From: Bacillota bacterium
GTDB taxonomy: Bacteria; Bacillota; UBA994; UBA5500
Assembly (NCBI GenBank): GCA_023436245.1
Contig: JAEZJZ010000042.1
Span: forward strand, 1 to 18,387
DNA length: 18,387 nt
Reading direction: 5' to 3'
The notes below the pieces were generated by a model that worked only from the letters and a program-made list of their open reading frames with translations, made no database searches and was not told the origin of the DNA. How positions within the stretch are numbered: the first letter of the stretch is position 1; each line of letters begins with the position of its first letter. Position numbers and translations under genes: made by a program. Shown here piece by piece: positions 8,120-17,100 of this stretch.

Positions 8120-8194
8120 ATTAGGAAGAAGCAATGGGCAGCACTCCTGAAATGGCCAAAGATCTCGGCACTTCAAACACTAGGGGGATCAAAG

Positions 8195-11100
8195 ATGAAG
8201 TTTATCGCGGGATTAAGGAAGTTGCGCACCGCTACCGTGACACTGCTAATTCTGACGATGGTCTGCAATTCTTGCGCGGCGGCAGTACTGGCCGCAGGCC
8301 CCATGACGTATGGGCAGCGTGCGGAAGAACTGAGTGTGCAAGCTTATGGGTCCGGCACAATCACACCGGTCAGCACCGCTGACCAGCTCGATGCCGCCCT
8401 GAACGATCCAGGCAGTGGTTACACCATTCGGCTGGACGCAGATATCCTTGATTCGCAACTGCGGAGTATCGGCAAAGAGATTACTCTGGACATGAATGGT
8501 CATACACTAAGTCTGGCAGAAGCCTGGAATGTGGGGACAGGTGGTGTGCTCAACCTGCTGGGTGGAGGGTGGATAGACGCTGGTGAACGCATCTATGTGT
8601 ACGGCGGCACGCTCACCTCTGTGGCACTTGGCCCGGTCATCGGTGGGCAGGGCGTTGCGGTGCGGGGCGGTACTGCCACAGTAGCAGCCGTCGACGCGGT
8701 GGTCTTGGACTCTGGTGCTGCGGCTGACGCTTCCCCAGGGAGCCTGACAGTGATCGGAGATGTGACGGTCAGCGGCACGGGCGCGACTGCCGCCGACGCC
8801 AGCGACGGCGGCTCCGTCACAGTGCAAGGCAACGCTGTCGCCACTGCAGGCGATGCCGCGCGCGCCATGACTGGCGGGACCGTGGAAATTGGGCAGGATG
8901 CCATCGCCGCTAATCGCGCGGCCATAGCCCTAGGCGGGGTAATCATCATTCAAGGCAATGCCACCACAGAGGGTGACTACGCTGCCTATATCGCGCGCAG
9001 TGGCTCCATCCAGATCAGCGGCGATGCCAATGCCAGTGCCGGCAAAGGCATTTATGCCGCGGCCGGTTGCTCTATCACGGTGGGGGGCGATGTCACGGGC
9101 GGGCCGGGGCAGACGACTGCCGAGAGCGATGGCGGAACGCTGACTATTGCCGGCAGCGTCTCCGGAGGCGGCACCGGAGCCCATGCCAACATCGGCTCCA
9201 TCACTGTCACCGGCGATGTCACCGGCTCCAACATCGGCGCATATGCCACCAGCGATGGCCAAGTGACCATCGGCGGCCAGCTGACGGCTCCCGCAGCCAA
9301 ATACGTGATCATTGATGGAACGCAAAAGTCTGCCGCAGACTTCGAGCCCGTAACCACGCGGCCAGGCTACTACACATACCGGAAGCCCCTCAGCGAGAGC
9401 GTGGTCTGGGTGAAGCAACCCGACCACTGCACCGTGAACTTCTCTACCGACCAGGGGACCCCTGTCGCCAGCCAGACTGTCCCAACTGGCAGCAAGCTGG
9501 ATCAGGCAGCCATTGCCACGACCAGGACCGGCTTCACCTTCGCTGGCTGGTATCGCACGGCGGACTGCGACCCGGCCGGCAGCTGGGATCTTGACAACGA
9601 TCTGGTGACGGTCAACCTCACCCTCCACGCCAAATGGGTGCGGAATATCTACACAGTCAGCTTCGACACAGGTGAGGGCGGGAGCGCGGTTGCCAGCCAG
9701 CAGATCGGATACAACGAACCTGCCAGCAGGCCTGAGACCGATCCAGAGCGAGGCGGCTACACCTTTGGCGGATGGTTTGCTGATGCTGCCTGTGAAATCG
9801 CATGGGACTTCGAGCAGCCAGTGCTCGTCGACACCACTATCTATGCCAAGTGGATCGTCAACTATCAGGTCACGTTTGACAGCCGCGGGGGCAGCCCGGT
9901 CGCCAGTCAGCTTGTACCCAGCGGCAGCAGGTTGAGCGAGGCCACCATCGCTACCAGCAAGTTCGGCCACCATCTGCTTGGCTGGTATTGGACGGAAGGT
10001 AGTGTCGACCATCAGTGGTTGTTTGATCAACATGTCGTCACCGGCGCCACCAACCTCTTCGCCAAGTGGCAGGAAAACGAGTACACCGTCACCTTCGAAG
10101 AGAACGGCGGCACAGACGTTGACGATTATGCGGCTGTCATCCATGGCAGCCTGATCAGCGCGCCAGCAATACCAACAACAAAGGTCGGCCACACCTTCGA
10201 TGGCTGGTATGTCAACGAGGAACTGACAACACCCTATGACTTCGACACACTGGTGCAAAGCAGCTTCACGCTGTACGCCAAGTGGCGACTCAATGATTAT
10301 ACTGTGTCCTACCGCGAGCCGGACGGCAGTCTGCTACTGGAGGAGACACATGCTTATGACACGGTCTTTAACAGGCCTGCCGACCCGATCAAGGTAGGCT
10401 ACACGCTTGCAGGTTGGTATCGGAACCAGCAATTGACGGTGGCATATGACTTCACGCAGCCGCTGGCGGGCGATCTTGACCTCTACGCACTGTACAAGAG
10501 CAGCAGCAAGGATATATTGAGCTTTGGCATCCCGGGTCAGACCGGCGCAACACAGATTGACCCGGAAGCAGCCACTGTGACGGTGGTTATGCCATGGAAC
10601 ACAGACTTTACTTCGCTGGTTCCTGTGATAACCGTTTCGGAAGGTTCGACTATCAGCCCCGCATCAAGTGTGGAAGCCGACTTCTCTGGTCCCGTTGGTT
10701 ATCAAGTGACTGCCCAGGATGGCGGTCACAAGTACTGGACCGTCACCTGCATAGAGGACGCATCACCCAACAACATTACCCTATTCGCTGTGGCAAATCA
10801 GGTTGGTGCTGCAACCATCGATCCAGATGCAAGAACGGTCAGCTTTCATATGCCCTACGGCACCGATATCTCCTCACTTGTTCCTGCGGTTGAGTTGACT
10901 CCCCGGGCCACTTACAGCGTCACGGTTGACGGGCAGGCGGCGACGCCCAGCGATGGCCTAGACTTCAACGGAACCGTAGTCTACACAGTCTCATCACCCA
11001 AATGGGGCGGCGGGACCGATACCAAGGATTGGTTGGCAACCTGCGTTGTTGACGCGAATACGGAAAACAACATCACTGAGTTCGTCGTCGCACATCAATC

Positions 11101-14100
11101 CAGAGGGAGCATAATCGATGCAGTGAGTCATCAGGTTACTTTCTTCATGCCGCATGGAACTGACGTAACAGCACTGATACCTGCAATAACTCTCTCGGAC
11201 AATGCCTCAATATTGCCGAACCCCGTCTCAGTAGACTTCACCAATCCGGTGACCTTTACTGTCAAGTCTGCCAGTGGTGCTGATCAGGATTGGGTGGTAA
11301 CCTGCGTGTTCGAAAGCATCGAAAATGACATCACTGGCTTTACTGTCCCGGGCCAGCATGGAGCAACCATCATTGATGAACATAACCACACTGTCACCTT
11401 TAGGCTCTATCCCGGAACCGCTGTCAATGCAATAGCTCCAGTCATCACCGTCTCTGATGGTGCCACGATCAACCCGCCTTCAGAAGCGGTTCGTGACTTC
11501 CACAACGTGGTCACCTATCTTGTCACTGCCCAGAACGGCGCAACCCAAATCTGGACAGCTTCCTACAGAATCTACTATCCGCCCCAACCCGAGACTGAGC
11601 CGGAACCAAAGCAGCCTGATGCTGACCAGAAGCTGGAGGAGACAGTTGCTGCCGTCAAAGTCACCGCCATCGAAGTCTCCACCGGCAGCGCGACCGCCAT
11701 CGACTCCAAGAGCGCTGTGCTCAGCGGCACCATAGTCAAGGGCGGCGGAGCTGAGCTGCAAACCGGGTTCAAGTACCGGGCTGCAAGCGACAGCGCCTGG
11801 TCATATACCCCTGTTGCCAGCTCTGCGCTGAGTGACGGCGACAGTTTCACCTGCACGATCAATGGCCTTCGGGCCGGTACTACGTATCAGTTTGAGGCAA
11901 GGGCTGCCAATAGTGCTGGCTTGGGCAGAGGCGGCATCAGCGAGTTTGCAACAGCCAAGGCCAAGGCCCCGAAGGTGTTAACCTACGGTTCGGAAAATGG
12001 CAACCTGGGAGCGGTCATTCTCAGTGGTGCGGTGGCCGATGACGGCGGAGCTGCGGTTATGGATGCCGGCTTCCTGTGGGGTGACTCCTCAGCTGGCCTT
12101 ACCAAGCATAGCCTTGGGGCAACCCGCGACCTGTCGCTGGAGCTCAGTGACCTGAAAATAGGGGAGACATATTACTACCAAGCCTATGCCGAGAACTCCA
12201 GCGGCCTGGCCGAGGGCCAGCTCTTGACCTTGATAGTTCCCGGCCTGGTCGTGACGACCCTGGAAGCTGTGGACATCACCAAGGACGGAGCGACGCTGCA
12301 GGGCAAGGTAAGCGGCAGCGGTCAGATAACCGAATACGGATTTACGATCAGCCCCGGAAGCAAGGGCAGGCTGACAACCCTCCCCGATGCGGAAGGGAAC
12401 TTTGAAGTAAAGATTGATCAGCTGGAGGCCGGAAAGAAGTACTACTTTGGGGCCTATGTCAGGACTGTAGACAAGGAGATCTTGGGCGAAATACTGGAGT
12501 TCACGCCGGATAACCTCTTCCCGAAGCTGGAAACCTATGCGGCTGAGAACATAGGCCAGATCTTGGCCACATTTGGCGGATACATCGTCAGTAACAAAGG
12601 CTTCCCTATCCTGGACAGCGGCTTTAGCTGGGGCCTGGATCCTAACCCTGACAACTTGATCATTATCGAGCCAGCTGAAGACAAGCGCACCCTGGGCTTC
12701 ACGCTGGTCGGACTGAAAGCGGCCACCACCTACTATTACCGCGCCTATGCAACCAATGAAAAGGGCACTGGATACGGTGCCACCCAGAGCTTCATCACCC
12801 GTGAGGCTGTCATACCTGCCATTACCACGGACAGCGCTTTGTACGACGGAAGCAGCGGTCAGTGGGTTCTGATGGGCGGCATCGATCATAACGGAGGAAC
12901 GGAGCTGTTTGAATACGGTTTCCGGATTAGTAGCGACGGCAAGAACTGGCACGATCTCGTTATTGGCTTTGATGCATCCGGCAAGTATATCGCCAGGGGG
13001 CTCCCCTTCTTCAATGAGCTGCAGCCCGGAACCTATTCCCTGAAGGCTTATGCAGTTAACCCAGCTGGCACAGGTGAAGGTGGAGTGATCACCTTCACCA
13101 TTCCCGAAAGACCGTCTGTCGTGACAGTGCTCGATCTAGACACCATCAACCAGGACAGATTGACTCTAATTGGTCGCATAGAAGCCACCGGTGGTGCCGG
13201 CGCGCTGTGTCAGACGACGCAGTTCAAAGTCCGCAGAGCAGGTGAAACCGAATGGCTGACAGTGGGCCTGGCTAGCGGAGAGTATGGGGTTGGAGACTTT
13301 AGCTATCAGCTGACAGGCCTCGTTCCAAAGGCGAAGTACGAGTTCATGGCAGAGGCGGGAAACAGCTACGGTTCTGCCTCCGGCGAAATACTGTCCTTCA
13401 CCATGAACTATGGCAAGACAGCGCAGGAGGCACTTGCATACCTGAGCAAGAACGACATGACGCTTGGGGAAATCGCCGATGTCCTCAAAGCAGAATACCA
13501 GTGCAGTCTCGCGGAAACGGTGCAGCTGTTGCTGCAGGCTGGGTATGGGCTGATCGAGACGGCGTCGACTTTGCAGTCTTCCGCCTATCGGGCCACGCAA
13601 AGCGAGATCATGAGCGCCGTGTGTGATGGCAAGACAGCACAGGAGGCACTCGCATACCTGAGCAAGAACAGCGTTGCGCTGCAGGGAATCGCGGACGTCC
13701 TCAAGGCAGAGTACCAGTGCAGTCTTGCCGAAACGTTGCAGCTGTTGCTCCAGGCCGGGTATGAGCTGAGCGAAGCAGAATCGGCTTTGCAGTCTTCCGC
13801 ATATCGGGCCACACAAAGCGACATTGTCATCGCCATGTGTGCTGGCAAGACAGTGCAGGAGGCACTCGCATACCTGAGCGAGAACGACATAGCGCTGCAG
13901 GAGATTGCAGATGTCCTGAGGGCGGAATACCAGTGCAGTCTGGCGGAAACGCTGCAGCTGTTGCTGCAGGCTGGGTATGGGCTGAGCGAGACAGTGTCGG
14001 CTTTGAAATCTTCTGCATATCGGGCTGCACACAGCACCATCGTCCAAGCCCTGAGCAGCGCTGAGTTCGCGACTATGGATATTGCACAGCAACTGGTCGT

Positions 14101-17100
14101 CAATTATCGAAGTGAGCTGTTGAACGCGGGCAGCGGAAACATCGATTGGGGCCTCATCCGCACGATGAAACAGCTGCAGTTCAGCTTGGCTGAAGCGATG
14201 GAAGTAATGCGTTCTCTCTACGAATACGATGCAGCCAAATGTGTCCGGGAGTTTGCTTCGGGGTCGTTGTATACAAAGACAGAGGTGAACCAGGCTGCTG
14301 CCAGTGTTTTCGGCTTGGATAAGTTGGTGGGTGTCTTGTGGGCGAACGGCGTTAGCTGGCTGAACAACTCGACAGTTGGGTGGAACAATCTTGGCCAGGT
14401 AATGAGAGAGATACTGGCGGTATTGCGGGATGTAGGCGGTCTGGAGCCTGGAGAAGCGGCAGCGAAATTAGTGGAACTTCATCCGCAGCTGGATGCCAAG
14501 GTAGTGGTTGATGTCTTCTATTACGAGGGCTACACCATTGGTCAGAGCGCAGCGGTTCTCTCTCGACTGTATGGCTCAGACCCCGTATACCTGGCGGGTA
14601 TTCTCAATAGGAGCATCTACAGCAAGAACGACATCATTGCCTGCTTGATTAAGGATCTAGGGTGTCCCGCAGTGCAATTGGTTCAGATCATCACCACTGT
14701 GCTGACCAATGTGGATCCTGCAAGAACCTGCGCCTCAGTGCTCACAAATCACTACGCCCTAGATGCTCTGGGAGCAGCGAAGGTGATCTACGCCGCCGGA
14801 TGGACGGAAGCGGGAACCGCCAACGGATTTGGGCTCGCTGATTTGATCTACACGATCAGACACCACTTGGGGCAGACTTCCCAGTCTGCAGTGATGACGA
14901 TCCTAAGAGAACTGGGTATTTCGCCGCTGGAAGTTGCTATCCGGGTGAACATGACCCTATGGTCATTGCCGGAATACCGCGCGGTTGGTTACACCGCGGC
15001 GGACGCGGCGGCGTGGGTGAAGTGGGCGTATCGGACATCGGGCCAGCATTCGCAGTTGGGCGCGACTGTGCGGTACTGCGCACAGGCTGGGTATGAACTG
15101 GTTGAGATAGCGCGGGCGTTGCAGTCGGTTTTCGACATTGAGATGAACGCGGCCCTCAAGTATTTCCTCGATAACACCAAAGAGACCGCCGAGGCGATTA
15201 ACGAGGCATTAACCAGTGCCTACGGCTCCAATCCCACCCTCACTGCTGTCGTTAAGCTGAAGGATGCCGGAACTGCGGCGGTCAACATTGCCAGCACTCT
15301 CAGATTCACGTATGGCGTGGAGAAGCCGGATACTGCAGCGGCATACATGCTGCAAGCGGACATTGACTATCAAACGGTATTGCAGGCCATCGGCCGCATC
15401 TACTTCGACATCAGGACAGCCGCTCTGTTTGATGTCTTCAGGAGTTTTGCCAATAGAGTTGTACCCGAGGCGACCTACGCTGATATCTTGAACGCCAAGA
15501 TCCGCATCTACGGCAACGAGCCCAGCACGGCTTTTGTGATCTACACGTTGATGGATCACCAATATGACGCTGGCCAGATAGCGCGCATTCTGAAGGACGA
15601 GTACCAGGTGCCTCTGTTCGACTTCATGGAGAACTTCATCTTCAATTATGGTACGGCGCATTTCTCCAGCGTTGCGCCTGCCGTGATGCAAGCATATGGC
15701 ATGAATCTGGCCAGCTATATCGAGTATGAAAGGTACCGCGGAACGACAGCGCAGAAGTGCGCGACCGCCCTGGCCACATCCTTTGGCGTCAACACTGCCG
15801 GCGAGGTTGCAAGTATCCTGGCCAAGGCCGGGTACAGCAAGGAAGACGTAACGCAGGCGGTTCTGGAACAGTTCTACTACGGAGACCACTCGGCGGAGGC
15901 CGTCACTGAGCTTGATCAGATCATTAGGGTCAACTTCCCAGTGCATATTGGTGATGAGATAAGGTCGCTGCTCAAGCACGGACAAGTGAAACCCGTCTCT
16001 TCGGGCTGTGAGACTTTGCTGCAGGCAGGCTATCAGCTGGAGGACCTCGTCATCGCATTGAAGGATATCTACATACTGTCCAGCCAGGAAGCAACAGATG
16101 AGCTAATTGCGCTGAATGTGTATACTTCCGATGATATCGAAATCGCGGTGCAGAGCGTTTATGGCAATGCCTATGTATCGATGTTGATTGATTATTGGAG
16201 AAATCATGACCAGGCAGACGCTGAGAGGGTCTATTCTAACCTGATGAGGGAGGGCGGAATAACGGATCCGGTGGCAGCATTCAGATACATGCGTGCCGCT
16301 GGCTTCTCAGAGTCTGAGTGCATAACCGTCCTATACTATACCTTGCGATCAGATGTGTATCCTGTCCTAGAGACCATCTATCAGGACAATTACATGGTGA
16401 TGTATATCAACTTCCTGAAGAGCCGGGGCCAAAACACCCACGAGATATACAGTGACTTGGTCAGGACCTCCGGCATAACCGATCACGCTGTGCTGTATAA
16501 CTACCTGCGTGCCGCTGGTTTCTCCGAGTCTGATTGCCTGACGGTCCTATACAATACCTTGCGCTCCCGTGTGTATCCTGTCTTGGAGACCATCTTTCAG
16601 GACAATTACATGGTGACGTATATCAACTTCCTGAGGAGCCGAGGCGAAAGTACCCTGGAAATCTATGATGACTTGGTCGGCAATTCCGGTATTAGTGATA
16701 AGGCCGTGCTGTATAACTACATGCGTGTCGCTGGCTTGCCTGAGTCGGAGTGTGTTGAAGCTTTGTATCGAGGCCGCGAGAGCGGTATGGGTGAGAATCT
16801 CATTCGTGTTCTCAGCAAGGTGTATGACTTACGAGATGCTGTGGAAGTAGCAGCATTCCTGAAACCGTTTGCAGATAAAGAAGTCATATCCTACTACAGT
16901 GCACGCTTTGCTGATCTGTTAGCAGTATGCTATCCCGGAATCACAGACTATCAGATAGTCAAGGCTCTTCAGGCTTACGGTCTACCAGCCTATCGATTCG
17001 AGGGCAGCGACATAGAAGGCTGGCTGAGGTCGTACGCGACAAACGGATTACCTGACGATCAGCTGGCAGCTTATCTTGGCAAGAACAATGGCGGACTCGA

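Noticed and set aside
8215..8290. Lipoprotein signal (lipobox) at the cysteines in the signal peptide of the giant protein
   Set aside because: Residues before C24 and C27 (TMV and CNS) do not fit the [LVI]-[ASTVI]-[GAS]-C pattern; a standard signal peptidase I site near AVLAA fits better.
8930..10258. Long minus-strand open frame (442 codons) opposite the beta-helix and InlB B-type repeats
   Set aside because: It is antisense to a clearly coding, repeat-structured frame; its length follows from GC-rich codon bias. No ribosome binding site or domain was recognised.
13412..14059. CRISPR-like array
   Set aside because: Units are contiguous 216-bp in-frame coding repeats without short repeats and unique spacers.
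13166..14092. Minus-strand frame of 308 codons with apparent repeats opposite array A
   Set aside because: The repetition mirrors the 216-bp units of the plus strand; the antisense reading has no recognisable domain.
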